A stretch of DNA of 64,000 nucleotides from an uncultured Flavobacteriaceae bacterium (GCA_947493175.1 CANLQD010000001.1:620001-684000), one strand, 5' to 3'. Numbered from the stretch's first letter, positions 33,001 through 41,153 are shown. Translations and numbers: made by a program. The notes: generated by a model not told the origin, from the letters alone.

Positions 33001-35612
33001 TCTACGGTAACCACCTCAAAGGTATGGGGGGTATCGGTCAAAAGCATGCCTCTGGTCTTGTCACCTTTGGGTACATTGAGCCCCACATAGGTGTCATAGG
33101 GCGAATAAGGTTTGGTAAAGACATCGGTGCTGAAATCCCCTCCGTTTTCATAGACTTTGGCTATAAAAGCGGCATTCAGCATACCAGGTGCCCGACTGTT
33201 CAATTTTGGGCTTATCTGAAAACGGGTCTTTCCTTGTTCATCGATCTTGCCATCGAATACCACTTGATCTTCTACTGAGAAGCTCCGTGTGGGATCATCG
33301 AAAATAAATCCTGGAAACGACTTGAAAGTAGTAGTCGCCTGATTGAACTTCGCTGTAATATCCGCTTTTAAGTTTTTGGCAATGGCCCCGTGCAACCACT
33401 TTACTTCCATATTTCCGGTGATGGGTTTTGCCCCGTTTAGAATATCGCCCTCAAACGCGGTTTTTATTTTCAGCCGATTCGGTTTAATCGTCTCGATTTT
33501 TAGGGTCTTGGTAAAAGACGCGCCACCAACTAAAATCTTGGCCAACCAATTTCCGGTGGGTGCATTGTCATCGGTCTTGATATTGAATTGGTAAAAATTA
33601 TCGATTCCGTTTGTCTTGACCTCTCGATGCACAACTTTGTTGTAGGGATCTAACAATTCGAGTTTTACCGGGTGGTTGTCGGGCAAATCGTTGGCGTTGT
33701 CATTCAACATGAACGAGAGGAAAATATTATCTCCCGGACGCCAAACCCCACGTTCCCCAAAAATGAATCCTTTTAAACCTTTTTTAAGTTGTACCCCGGA
33801 AACGCGGAATTTACTCACCGAAAGCGCATTCCCATCATTGAGTTTTACATATGTTTTTTGTCCGTTGTTCTCCACAACGGCAAAGAAAGCGAGCTTATCG
33901 GCATCATAGATAATAGTTCCATCGACATCGGTGACCACCGTTGCCATTTCTTGCTGCTGATAGTTATAAAAGGTAACCTTTGCACCGGCAATAGGTTTGG
34001 TGTTTAGAATGTCGGTGACCGCCACAAAATAACTTCTGTTGACCCCTCTTTTAACGGTGACCCCGATATCGGAGGCTAGCACATTCATCCCCACTTTCTT
34101 GTTGTAGTAATACGATTTATGACAGGGGTTCTCCCGCTCATTCCAATCATAGTCATAGTAGTAGTCATCATAATAGTAATTTTCGACCCCGTCCCAAGAA
34201 CTATTTTCTTCCTCCTCATCAAAGTTTTCAACGGTTTGCTCCTCTGAGTCAAAATTGGTACTATCGCATTTGTAAGCGCTGTCGCGCGGACCAAAATCGA
34301 ATTCCACTCTATAAATGGCACCAACCTCTGGAGAAATTAAGGTTCTTAAATCCAATGCACTGGCCGACCATTTGCTGACCGCATTCGATAAGCTGCTCTG
34401 AAGCTGAATTCGTTTTTTCGCTATAGGCCTGGCCACAGCTCTCAAATTCCCACTTTCGCCCATATTATTGGTCTGTAGAAATTGAAGTACATTATTTTCG
34501 TAAATTTTATACACCGCTACCTGCACCGACTTTAGGTTCACAGTTTCAAAGTTGATCTTTAGGTTGCTCGAAGAGGGTAAAATGGTACCATTTGACAACA
34601 ACCGTACCTGCGGTTTCAACTGCTCAAAAGCAATCTTTTCGGCATACTTGGTCTTTAGGATATGGCCATCGGCACTTTCGATACCTTCAAAAACCTCTAA
34701 GGTTACCGTCCCTAAAATTTCTTTGGAAGGATATACCTTCAGCGTATTCCCTGCTACTCCATATTTGGGACGATCATCACTTTCCAAGACCACCAGTCCC
34801 TTAAAATTTTGTCCTTTTTTAATAGGGTCTGAAAAATTGACAAGCACTACCGGATTTTCGCCGGTTTCGACCCTAGTATTCAAAACAGTAAAATTATTTT
34901 TCCCTGGAACTTTAATGGTGTTCTTTGCCTTGCTTTCGATGTCAAAAGAGGTTCCATCCCATGCAATCTCTAACTCGGAATCTTCTTCGAACCGTTGAAT
35001 ACTATCAATTTTAAAAGAAAACTGATTGCCCATTTGAACGGCATCCTCGAATTTGAGGTTGATGGTTTTTCCATCATGCTTTACTTTAATCAGCTGTTTG
35101 GCAGTTTCTAAGGGAAGTGCATCGGCCGTCTTTATCTGCCCATTGATGTATTGATAATTTTTGGAATACGACTGTAACGCATCGGTGTAGACATTGAACT
35201 CCTGCTTCAATGTTTGTACCCTAAATGAAAGTGCGCCCAATTCCCTGGGAAGTTCCTTGACTAAATCTCTTAGGGCAAGCGTAAATTCGTATTCGCTGTT
35301 TTGCTTGAATCCCTTTTCGGGCATGAAGGAAATAGTCCTGTTATCCAGCGCCACTACTTTGCCTTTAACGTTGGGCGAAATCTTTAGAAGATCGCTGTCT
35401 AGTTCATCACCGTTGTTCCATTCTTCTATCGGGTTTGTTAGGATGACTCGAACATCACTTTGGGCCGAAATGATTCCATGTGAGACTTGATGTATGTATT
35501 CCTGATACTTGTTAAGATTATCGATTTGCTCCCCAATCGACTCTTTCTTGGTGTCGCAGCCTAGTAATAATGTTAGTGTTATTGAAAGGAAAAAAAACGG
35601 TTTGATGTTCAT
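30090..35612 (-). CDS. Bacterial alpha-2-macroglobulin, lipoprotein
   Basis: An 1840-residue exported protein with a lipobox (LTLLLGC, Cys19). It has the layered macroglobulin domains, a bait-like region and a thioester motif GCVEQ at Cys1398-Gln1401. A thioester domain (SYAGHFLLEAEKKGYV-like helices) and a receptor-binding-like end follow. It probably traps proteases that cross the outer membrane and works with PbpC in repairing peptidoglycan. A Tyr/Asp-rich tract (about residues 470-505) is an unusual insert. A perfect -7 box lies 17-24 bp upstream of the start. Confidence 0.92.
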   Translation of the reverse strand: MNIKPFFFLSITLTLLLGCDTKKESIGEQIDNLNKYQEYIHQVSHGIISAQSDVRVILTNPIEEWNNGDELDSDLLKISPNVKGKVVALDNRTISFMPEKGFKQNSEYEFTLALRDLVKELPRELGALSFRVQTLKQEFNVYTDALQSYSKNYQYINGQIKTADALPLETAKQLIKVKHDGKTINLKFEDAVQMGNQFSFKIDSIQRFEEDSELEIAWDGTSFDIESKAKNTIKVPGKNNFTVLNTRVETGENPVVLVNFSDPIKKGQNFKGLVVLESDDRPKYGVAGNTLKVYPSKEILGTVTLEVFEGIESADGHILKTKYAEKIAFEQLKPQVRLLSNGTILPSSSNLKINFETVNLKSVQVAVYKIYENNVLQFLQTNNMGESGNLRAVARPIAKKRIQLQSSLSNAVSKWSASALDLRTLISPEVGAIYRVEFDFGPRDSAYKCDSTNFDSEEQTVENFDEEEENSSWDGVENYYYDDYYYDYDWNERENPCHKSYYYNKKVGMNVLASDIGVTVKRGVNRSYFVAVTDILNTKPIAGAKVTFYNYQQQEMATVVTDVDGTIIYDADKLAFFAVVENNGQKTYVKLNDGNALSVSKFRVSGVQLKKGLKGFIFGERGVWRPGDNIFLSFMLNDNANDLPDNHPVKLELLDPYNKVVHREVKTNGIDNFYQFNIKTDDNAPTGNWLAKILVGGASFTKTLKIETIKPNRLKIKTAFEGDILNGAKPITGNMEVKWLHGAIAKNLKADITAKFNQATTTFKSFPGFIFDDPTRSFSVEDQVVFDGKIDEQGKTRFQISPKLNSRAPGMLNAAFIAKVYENGGDFSTDVFTKPYSPYDTYVGLNVPKGDKTRGMLLTDTPHTFEVVTVDENGNAKAVKNLKVSVHKIEWRWWWDTSNNNLSNYSSSSYHREVFNTTIDTNKKGTGSFIYELKYPEWGRYLIRVEDSSGGHATGKVVYIDWPGWAGKSRKADPEAATMLVFSADKEAYEVGETATVTFPSSEGSRALVTVENGTEVLESLWVETQKDETKFELPIDALYTPNVFIHISLLQPHATTLNDNPIRLYGVMPISVENPTTRIQPVVKMPEVLRPEETITVKVSEQNKKAMTYSIAMVDEGLLDLTRFKTPNPWNTFYAHEALGVKTWDIYDDVIGAFGGRIDQVFAIGGDGELAGAKNKKANRFEPMVVHLGPFRLKDGETRSHEIKIPKYVGSVRTMVVAGDANKEAYGMAEKTTPVRKPLMILASLPRKITPGEKVTLPVTVFAMEKKVKNVSLKIKPHPSYKILGGATQSLVFTEPDEQMAYFELEVSDFKGIGKVVVEASGNGEKASFEIPIDVVNPNPVTTEMQEVVLEPNSTKTIDLETFGIAGSNSAQVEFSTLPPMNFNGRMQYLIRYPHGCVEQTTSGAFPQLYLSNIFDLDAKRKQQVQQNIDRAIQRLGGFQNATGGFSYWPGQNYSNDWGTSYAGHFLLEAEKKGYVLPIGFKSSWVKYQQNASKQWRSGSNYGDLAQAYRLYSLALSGNADVASMNRMREKSGLSNEAKFRLAATYALIGQGNVAKEILSKARVDFSNYKYDYHTYGSADRNRAMALETYVLLKDKAKAQDVAKTIAKRLSERSYMSTQSTAYSLLAMAKFAEMVGSKGIKASVGVNGKSENIGTAKTLANRDLKIKEGSNQITLKNLEGNTLFVNIINNGILPVGAEKAIQKNLSAQTLFKGRNGAVLNIEQLSQGTDFIAEVTLTNTTNEIIRDMALTEIFPSGWEIVNTRFTDFGDFANNQVTYTDIRDDRSNFYFDMKKNESKTFRILLNASYLGRYYLPGIQAEAMYDNDYVVRTKGRWVEVVQ

Positions 35613-35956
35613 GAGTAGCTGTTTTGTTCAAAAGTAGTGGAGTTCCAAACAAAACCCATCCCATTATACCGTGAAAGTGTTGCCCCAAATACTTTATTAG
35701 AAAATAGAACGGCTCCCATGATCACTTTAGTATTCCTGATCATTGAAACCTGAAGTATTATTAAATACGTGCGTTTCGGATTACAAAGGTTTGCCAAGAA
35801 GATGCAGTTCATCGAAAAAAGCCTTTTTTTTAAAGATAGCGCTATATTTTTTTTTATCATTACACCGTCGAGAATCCCCATTCGACTAGAGAGCACGAGA
35901 ACCCCCATTCTTCAACACCTACTGCTAGAACACCTGCTTACAATTTAGAACATTGT
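35613..35956. other. Gene-free stretch with the A2M promoter
   Basis: About 340 bp before the CAP-domain gene. The minus strand reads TACTTTTG (35636-35629), a perfect -7 box for the macroglobulin gene. A 99-codon minus-strand frame at 35609-35908 overlaps this promoter and has no recognisable features, so it is not called. A T-rich stretch at 35820-35870 is unremarkable. Confidence 0.5.
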
Positions 35957-36439
35957 ATGAAAATGAGTTTGCGATATACCATAATGGTATGTTTCGTGTT
36001 GTTGGCAACATCTTGCACCAAGGAAACATATGAAGAGGAGCCAGGGATTATTCCCGAGGCTGAAAATGCGGTCGACGTGGAACAGGAACTATTGAACGTG
36101 GTGAACGAGCACCGCGTATCTCTAGGTTATAATGCCTTGGAACATAGCTCCATTGCGCAGAAGTATGCCAATGAACATACCGACTACATGATTTCCAAAG
36201 GTAGTTTAAGCCACGATAACTTTAGCTCCAGGGCCTCCAATATTTCGACCGAGGTAAATGCGGAATATGTGGGCGAGAACGTTGCCAAGGATTATAATAC
36301 CGCATTTGAAGCCTTTGAGGGTTGGCTGCGTAGTTCTAGTCATAAAAAAACAATGGAAGGGGAGTTTACCCATACTGCCATCAGTGTCAAAAAAGATGCC
36401 TCTGGCAACCTCTACTTCACACAGTTGTTCTATAGATAG
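35957..36439 (+). CDS. CAP-domain (SCP/PR-1) lipoprotein
   Basis: A 160-residue exported protein: lipobox VLLATSC (Cys20), acidic linker, then a CAP domain with NEHRVSLGYNALEHSS, HTDYMISKGSLSHDNF, GENVAKDYNT and GWLRSSSHKKTMEGEFTHTAI. Bacterial CAP proteins are surface proteins of unclear activity. It is monocistronic. Confidence 0.85.
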   Translation: MKMSLRYTIMVCFVLLATSCTKETYEEEPGIIPEAENAVDVEQELLNVVNEHRVSLGYNALEHSSIAQKYANEHTDYMISKGSLSHDNFSSRASNISTEVNAEYVGENVAKDYNTAFEAFEGWLRSSSHKKTMEGEFTHTAISVKKDASGNLYFTQLFYR

Positions 36440-36546
36440 TTATACCATTTTCTTTTCTTATTTTTGGGTAGTACCTGATAGATGGTTTGGTGTTGGTTGT
36501 ATTTCACCATGCATTATCGTCTAACTAATTTCAAAGACCTTGATAT

Positions 36547-37086
36547 ATGCCCATAGCACCTCCTTTTAATCTTCATCAATGGATCGAAAAGAACCGAGAC
36601 ACTTTAAAACCTCCTGTTGGCAATAAAAATCTTTACAAAGATGCGGACGATTATATTGTAATGATCGTTGCCGGCCCCAATGCTCGCAAAGACTACCATT
36701 ATAACGAGACCGAAGAGCTTTTTTATCAGCTAGAAGGGGAGATTGAAGTACATGTTCAAGAAGAAGGACAAAAGAAAACCATGCGATTAGGTCCGGGCGA
36801 TATGTACCTACATCCCGCAAAAATACCGCACTCCCCTGTTCGCCACGAGGGAAGTATTGGTCTGGTCGTAGAGCGAAAAAGGGCCGACATGAAAGTAGAT
36901 GACGGACTGCTATGGTTTTGCGACAATTGCAACAACAAACTCTATGAGGTCTATTTTACGTTGAACGATATTGAAAAGGACTTTTTAGGGCATTTCAAAC
37001 ATTTTTACGGGTCCGAAGCTTTACGCACCTGTGATAACTGTGGTACGGTAATGCCTGTAGATTCTCGATTTACCTCGGAAGAATAA
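36547..37086 (+). CDS. nbaC: 3-Hydroxyanthranilate 3,4-dioxygenase
   Basis: A 179-residue cupin that cleaves 3-hydroxyanthranilate to 2-amino-3-carboxymuconate semialdehyde (kynurenine and NAD pathway). The iron ligands are His51, Glu57 and His95. A C-terminal rubredoxin-like zinc site is formed by Cys125, Cys128, Cys162 and Cys165 (CDNC repeated). The length is typical for the bacterial enzyme. The next gene starts 30 bp downstream and the ALDH follows, consistent with a kynurenine cluster, but kynureninase and the monooxygenase are not in this window. Confidence 0.92.
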   Translation: MPIAPPFNLHQWIEKNRDTLKPPVGNKNLYKDADDYIVMIVAGPNARKDYHYNETEELFYQLEGEIEVHVQEEGQKKTMRLGPGDMYLHPAKIPHSPVRHEGSIGLVVERKRADMKVDDGLLWFCDNCNNKLYEVYFTLNDIEKDFLGHFKHFYGSEALRTCDNCGTVMPVDSRFTSEE

Positions 37087-37115
37087 TCAACATATTTCAA
37101 AATAGTCGCTACATT

Positions 37116-37478
37116 ATGGAAATCGCAATCAACATTTTTATCGGACTCGTTGCATTATTACACCTCTATTTTCTTTGGTTCGAAATGTTCGCATGGACCA
37201 CCAAAGGGCGAAAAGTGTTTCGATCCTTTCCAAAAGAGCTTTTTGAACCCACAAAGCCCATGGCCGCCAATCAAGGACTTTATAACGGATTTCTTGCAGC
37301 CGGACTTATCTGGACCTTCTTTATCCAAGATCCCATCTGGAAAATGAATATTGCCTTATTCTTTCTAGGGTGCGTGGCAGTGGCCGGCATCTATGGTGCA
37401 CTATCGGTAGAGAAGAAAATATTCTTTGTTCAGGCACTGCCAGCTTTGATTGCCATTGGCCTAATACTTCTAAAGTAA
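37116..37478 (+). CDS. DUF1304-family membrane protein
   Basis: A 120-residue protein with four hydrophobic segments: AINIFIGLVALLHLYFLWFE, NGFLAAGLIWTFF, MNIALFFLGCVAVAGIYGAL and VQALPALIAIGLIL. The conserved MFAWTTKGRKVFRS segment is typical of DUF1304. It is often found next to kynurenine or aromatic catabolism genes but has no assigned activity. The last base of its stop overlaps the ATG of the next gene (TAATG). Confidence 0.8.
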   Translation: MEIAINIFIGLVALLHLYFLWFEMFAWTTKGRKVFRSFPKELFEPTKPMAANQGLYNGFLAAGLIWTFFIQDPIWKMNIALFFLGCVAVAGIYGALSVEKKIFFVQALPALIAIGLILLK

Positions 37479-37918
37479 TGTTTTACAAGAAGTCATTCCG
37501 GAAAGTCTTCCTCTTACCACTGACCTTGCTTTTGTTCCTCGTCGCAACTCAAACAATAGCAGCACAACAAATGACCCCCGAACAAGTAGTACAAAAACAG
37601 CTCGACACCTATAATAACCGAGATCTTAAAGGTTTTATGTCGGTCATTGATCCTCAGGTCGTGTTCTATAATTTTTCCGATGGACAAAAAACCATAGAGG
37701 GTGCCAACGCCTGTGAGGAGTTCTATGCAGCACTTTTCGAGGCCTCTCCAGATTTACATTCTACCATTCTGACCCGAACCGTCTTTGGGAACAAGGTCAT
37801 TGACCATGAAAGTATTACCGGTCGTAAGGGGAATAGCGATGTGCTAGAATTGGTGCTTATCTACGAAGTACATTCCGAAAAAATTACGAAAGTTACCGTT
37901 TTGAGAAAGGAAGCATAA
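37478..37918 (+). CDS. SnoaL-like (NTF2-fold) secreted protein
   Basis: A 146-residue protein with a signal peptide (LLPLTLLLFLVATQTIAAQQ), then a single NTF2/SnoaL domain (QLDTYNNRDLKGFMSVIDPQVVFYNFSD, AFFEASPDL-type pattern here ALFEASPDLHS). Such domains are small-molecule binding or isomerase folds. It would act in the periplasm. It is translationally coupled to the DUF1304 gene. The function within this cluster is unknown. Confidence 0.75.
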   Translation: MFYKKSFRKVFLLPLTLLLFLVATQTIAAQQMTPEQVVQKQLDTYNNRDLKGFMSVIDPQVVFYNFSDGQKTIEGANACEEFYAALFEASPDLHSTILTRTVFGNKVIDHESITGRKGNSDVLELVLIYEVHSEKITKVTVLRKEA

Positions 37919-37933
37919 ACGTTTCTTTATTCG

Positions 37934-37941
37934 TAGCTTTG
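37934..37941 (+). promoter_or_regulatory. -7 promoter box of the ALDH gene
   Basis: TAGCTTTG matches TAnnTTTG and lies 37 bp before the ATG at 37979, so the dehydrogenase gene may be transcribed independently of the preceding cluster. Confidence 0.45.
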
Positions 37942-37978
37942 CAAAAAATATAACATTACCTTTTCTAAAAGTTATAAA

Positions 37979-39532
37979 ATGTCAAAAATTGCATCCAAGT
38001 TCGGGATTGACCAAGCCCTAAAAGTCTTAGGCATCAAAGATATTAACCAGGGAACCTCAACAGGAATCGATACCTTTTCCGCTGGTGAAATCATAGAATC
38101 GTATTCACCGGTAGATGGGGCACTTATAGCCAAAGTACAGACCACCACCAAGGAAGATTATGAAAAGGTAATGGCAAGTGCTACCGAAGCTTTTAAAATG
38201 TGGCGTTCGAAGCCTGCCCCACAACGAGGTGAAATTGTGCGCCAGTTCGGGGAACGGCTACGTGAATTGAAAGAACCTCTTGGAAAATTGGTGTCTTATG
38301 AAATGGGAAAAAGTTATCAGGAAGGATTGGGAGAGGTACAGGAAATGATCGATATCTGTGATTTTGCCGTTGGGCTTTCAAGGCAACTTCATGGTTTAAC
38401 GATGCATTCGGAGCGGCCCGGGCATCGCATGTACGAACAGTATCACTCTTTGGGGGTGGTAGGGGTTATTTCGGCCTTTAACTTTCCGGTAGCCGTTTGG
38501 GCCTGGAATACGGCCTTGGCATGGATCTGTGGAGATGTATGCGTATGGAAACCTTCGGAAAAAACACCTTTATGTGGTATTGCTTGCCAACACATTGCAG
38601 CCGAGGTCTTTAAAGCGAATAATTTGCCCGAGGGGATTTCCTGCTTGATCAATGGAGATTATCGCGTAGGGGAATTTATGACCCAGGATATTCGGATTCC
38701 TTTGGTCTCCGCTACCGGTTCAATTCGTATGGGCAAAATCGTTGCCCAAGCTGTAGCGGCGCGATTGGGAAAATCACTGTTAGAATTAGGCGGTAACAAT
38801 GCAATTATCGTAACGCCAGACGCCGATATCAAAATGACCGTTATCGGTGCCGTATTCGGAGCGGTAGGTACCGCTGGGCAGCGATGTACCTCTACGCGAC
38901 GATTGATCATACATGAATCGATATATGACCAAGTCAAAAATGCCGTCGTTGATGCTTATAAACAACTGCGCATCGGAAATCCGTTAGACGAAAACAACCA
39001 TGTAGGACCTTTGATCGATACCGATGCAGTGGCCATGTACCAACGGGCCCTGGAAAAAGTCGTTGCCGAAGGTGGAAAATTGATTGTTGAAGGAGGTATG
39101 CTCAACGGGGAAGGCTATGAAAGTGGTTGTTATGTAAAACCTGCTATCGCAGAGGCTGAAAATCATTTTGAAATCGTACAACACGAAACGTTTGCCCCTA
39201 TCCTGTATTTATTAAAGTATTCGGGAGGTGTTGAAGACGCTATTACTTTGCAAAATGGGGTCGTGCAAGGACTCTCTTCGGCCATCATGACGAACAACCT
39301 GCGAGAGGCCGAACGTTTCCTATCGGTCGCCGGGAGTGACTGTGGTATTGCCAATGTGAACATCGGGACCTCCGGAGCCGAAATCGGCGGCGCCTTTGGA
39401 GGGGAAAAAGAAACAGGTGGCGGCCGCGAAAGTGGTTCGGATGCATGGAAGATTTATATGCGCCGGCAAACCAACACTATTAATTATACCACCGAGTTAC
39501 CACTGGCACAAGGGATTAAGTTCGACCTGTAA
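37979..39532 (+). CDS. amaB: ALDH7-type aldehyde dehydrogenase
   Basis: A 517-residue NAD-dependent aldehyde dehydrogenase. The catalytic Cys303 is in GQRCTSTRRL, the general base Glu in LLELGGNNAIIV, and the ALDH7 signature EIGGAFGGEKETGGGRESGSD region at the C-terminus is intact. The family includes alpha-aminoadipic semialdehyde dehydrogenase (lysine catabolism). A role in 2-aminomuconate semialdehyde oxidation, suggested by the neighbouring dioxygenase, would be an alternative but normally uses ALDH8-type enzymes. Confidence 0.85.
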   Translation: MSKIASKFGIDQALKVLGIKDINQGTSTGIDTFSAGEIIESYSPVDGALIAKVQTTTKEDYEKVMASATEAFKMWRSKPAPQRGEIVRQFGERLRELKEPLGKLVSYEMGKSYQEGLGEVQEMIDICDFAVGLSRQLHGLTMHSERPGHRMYEQYHSLGVVGVISAFNFPVAVWAWNTALAWICGDVCVWKPSEKTPLCGIACQHIAAEVFKANNLPEGISCLINGDYRVGEFMTQDIRIPLVSATGSIRMGKIVAQAVAARLGKSLLELGGNNAIIVTPDADIKMTVIGAVFGAVGTAGQRCTSTRRLIIHESIYDQVKNAVVDAYKQLRIGNPLDENNHVGPLIDTDAVAMYQRALEKVVAEGGKLIVEGGMLNGEGYESGCYVKPAIAEAENHFEIVQHETFAPILYLLKYSGGVEDAITLQNGVVQGLSSAIMTNNLREAERFLSVAGSDCGIANVNIGTSGAEIGGAFGGEKETGGGRESGSDAWKIYMRRQTNTINYTTELPLAQGIKFDL

Positions 39533-39595
39533 AACTGCCCTATTATCGTCCTGAACAAGATATATACTCCCCAAAATCAGGGGCATAAAAAATAA

Positions 39596-39648
39596 CCCGC
39601 TATTCTTTCCCTCTCCGTTCCCCCGATCGGATGGTTTAAAATAGCGGG
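39596..39648 (-). terminator. Intrinsic terminator of the 42-aa ORF
   Basis: CCCGCTATT (39596-39604) and AATAGCGGG (39640-39648) form a perfect 9-bp stem. On the minus strand it is followed by TTATTTTTTATG. The plus-strand side has no T-run, so it serves the minus-strand small ORF rather than the ALDH gene. Confidence 0.65.
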
Positions 39649-39649
39649 A

Positions 39650-39680
39650 TTAACCAACTAAACTAACTCAAAAAAATTTT
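39650..39680 (-). promoter_or_regulatory. GGTT/AGTT-rich pre-terminator tract, copy 2
   Basis: On the minus strand the tract reads T7 followed by GAGTTAGTTTAGTTGGTTAA, directly after the 42-aa ORF stop and before the terminator stem. It repeats the layout of 18241-18265. Confidence 0.4.
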
Positions 39681-39692
39681 CAATATAAAAGG

Positions 39693-39821
39693 TCAAGACC
39701 TTCTACTAGACTTTGCATTTTTCACTTCCTGAACACTCCAGCTACCTTGAAGCAAGCTTTGTGCTCCCAGTAGCAACACCATGCAAATAAAGGTGCATAC
39801 TTTTATAATTTCCGTTTTCAT
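39693..39821 (-). CDS. Small hydrophobic protein, 42 aa
   Basis: ATG at 39821 to TGA 39695-39693 encodes 42 residues. The first half is a hydrophobic segment (IIKVCTFICMVLLLGAQSLL), which could be a signal peptide or a single membrane span. The second half is polar and basic at the end (VQEVKNAKSSRRS). It is followed by a GU-rich tract and a strong terminator, which argues that this strand is transcribed. No family is recognised. Confidence 0.5.
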   Translation of the reverse strand: MKTEIIKVCTFICMVLLLGAQSLLQGSWSVQEVKNAKSSRRS

Positions 39822-39881
39822 CGTGTGCTCGAATTTTGATACTCAAATATATCCTATAATAGGGGCGGCGTTAAGAGGTAT

Positions 39882-40096
39882 TGTATAACTGGTACGGTTT
39901 CTTGTATAAATGGCAGCCTTTCAAAAAAATATAATTGATAGCCTTAAAAAAGCCTATAAAAGTAAGACCCTATCGCAATGCCGGAACTTTGTCGGGAGCG
40001 ATAGGGTCTATGTTATATTTTGCACAATATTAGGAACAGCTAACCATTTTTTAATACCCTGTTGTACCATCGGTATTAAAAACTGTATAACTGGTA
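39882..40096. repeat. 13-bp direct repeat upstream of the OmpA gene
   Basis: TGTATAACTGGTA occurs at 39882-39894 and again at 40084-40096. A related CTTGTATAAATGG is next to the first copy. Both copies lie in the long intergenic region before the OmpA gene and could be regulator sites. Confidence 0.4.
39965..40009. other. Long perfect hairpin, candidate RNA element or terminator
   Basis: AGACCCTATCGC (39965-39976) pairs perfectly with GCGATAGGGTCT (39998-40009) around a 21-nt loop. On the minus strand it is followed by TTACTTTTATAGGC and then TTTTTT, so it may end an unidentified minus-strand transcript. A second stem GGTATTA/TAATACC is at 40072-40101. Confidence 0.5.
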
Positions 40097-40241
40097 ATAC
40101 CCGATGACCACATTCCTAAATTCATGTAAGAATACCAACAATAACTTTACGAATCGGACTATCAATAATAATGTAGTATTTTAACATTTTTAGTATTTTT
40201 TTTAATACATTGCTACTTAGAACACTAAATACTTATTAACA

Positions 40242-41153
40242 ATGACAAAAACAACAACGTATCTGCTCGGAATTCTCATTACGATTCTGGCGGGTATCTT
40301 TCTCTACCTAAAACTCTGCAGTTCTTGCGGTGCGCCCATGGTAGCGGAAGAACCTGTTAAGGAGACGGTAGTGCCGGCAACACCCGAAGCAACGTCTTAT
40401 CCTTTTGCTTTTGGCAATGGGGATTATTTGTACAACGAAAACGACAATTACAATTTTAACGTGTCTTCCTACGCGATTCTGATGCCATTATCCCAAAAAG
40501 TATCGGACGGAATTGCAAGTTTAAAGACCTTTCTGGCCGAGAATACCGGTAAGGTTATCAATGTTACCGGTTATTATACCGAAAGCGAGACCAACAATTC
40601 CGCTCTACCAAATCTCGGATTGGCCCGTGCCAATGCTGTTAAGAACCATTTGGTCAAAAATGGTGTTTCTTCCACTCAGGTTAATACCATGGGTAAGCTT
40701 ATGGAAGAAATGGTTCCAAAAGGCAATATTTACCTGGGTCCTGTTGCCTATTCTTTGGTAGACCAAGCGGTCGATGTCGAAGACGAACTAAACGCTTTGT
40801 ACGATAAAATCGTTGCGAACCCTTTGGTGCTCTACTTCGAAACTGGAGAAGCATCGATCAACCTCACCGCGGAACAGCGCCAAAAGGTAGCGGATATTTC
40901 CAGATACCTTGACAAGGTTCCCGAAGCAAAAGCAAAAGTGGTGGGGCATACCGACAATACAGGTAGCAGGGCCACCAATATCAAATTAGGTCAGGGACGT
41001 GCTGATTTTGCCAAGGCATACCTAATTCAAAATGGTATTGCCGATGCAAAAATCGTGGCGGCCTCCGAAGGTCCCGACTCCCCGGTAGAGACCAACGCAA
41101 CCGAAGAGGGCCGGGCTAAAAATAGAAGAACCGTTGTAACATTAATGAAATAA
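40242..41153 (+). CDS. OmpA-domain protein
   Basis: A 303-residue protein with one N-terminal hydrophobic segment (YLLGILITILAGIFLYLKL), and two OmpA-like alpha/beta regions. The C-terminal one (about 190-303) is a standard OmpA peptidoglycan-binding domain: VLYFETGEASINLTAEQRQ, KVVGHTDNTGSRATNIKLGQGRADFAKAYL and GRAKNRRTVV. The first region (SDGIASLKTFLAENTGKVINVTGYY) is a divergent OmpA-like repeat. It should anchor the envelope to peptidoglycan. The HhH gene follows 20 bp later. Confidence 0.88.
   Translation: MTKTTTYLLGILITILAGIFLYLKLCSSCGAPMVAEEPVKETVVPATPEATSYPFAFGNGDYLYNENDNYNFNVSSYAILMPLSQKVSDGIASLKTFLAENTGKVINVTGYYTESETNNSALPNLGLARANAVKNHLVKNGVSSTQVNTMGKLMEEMVPKGNIYLGPVAYSLVDQAVDVEDELNALYDKIVANPLVLYFETGEASINLTAEQRQKVADISRYLDKVPEAKAKVVGHTDNTGSRATNIKLGQGRADFAKAYLIQNGIADAKIVAASEGPDSPVETNATEEGRAKNRRTVVTLMK

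Noticed and set aside
35609..35908. 99-codon minus-strand frame before the macroglobulin gene
   Set aside because: It covers the likely macroglobulin promoter (TACTTTTG) and has no family features or coding-like composition.
39910..40107. 65-codon plus-strand frame ahead of the OmpA gene
   Set aside because: It runs through the perfect 12-bp hairpin and several repeats, so the sequence is better explained as non-coding.
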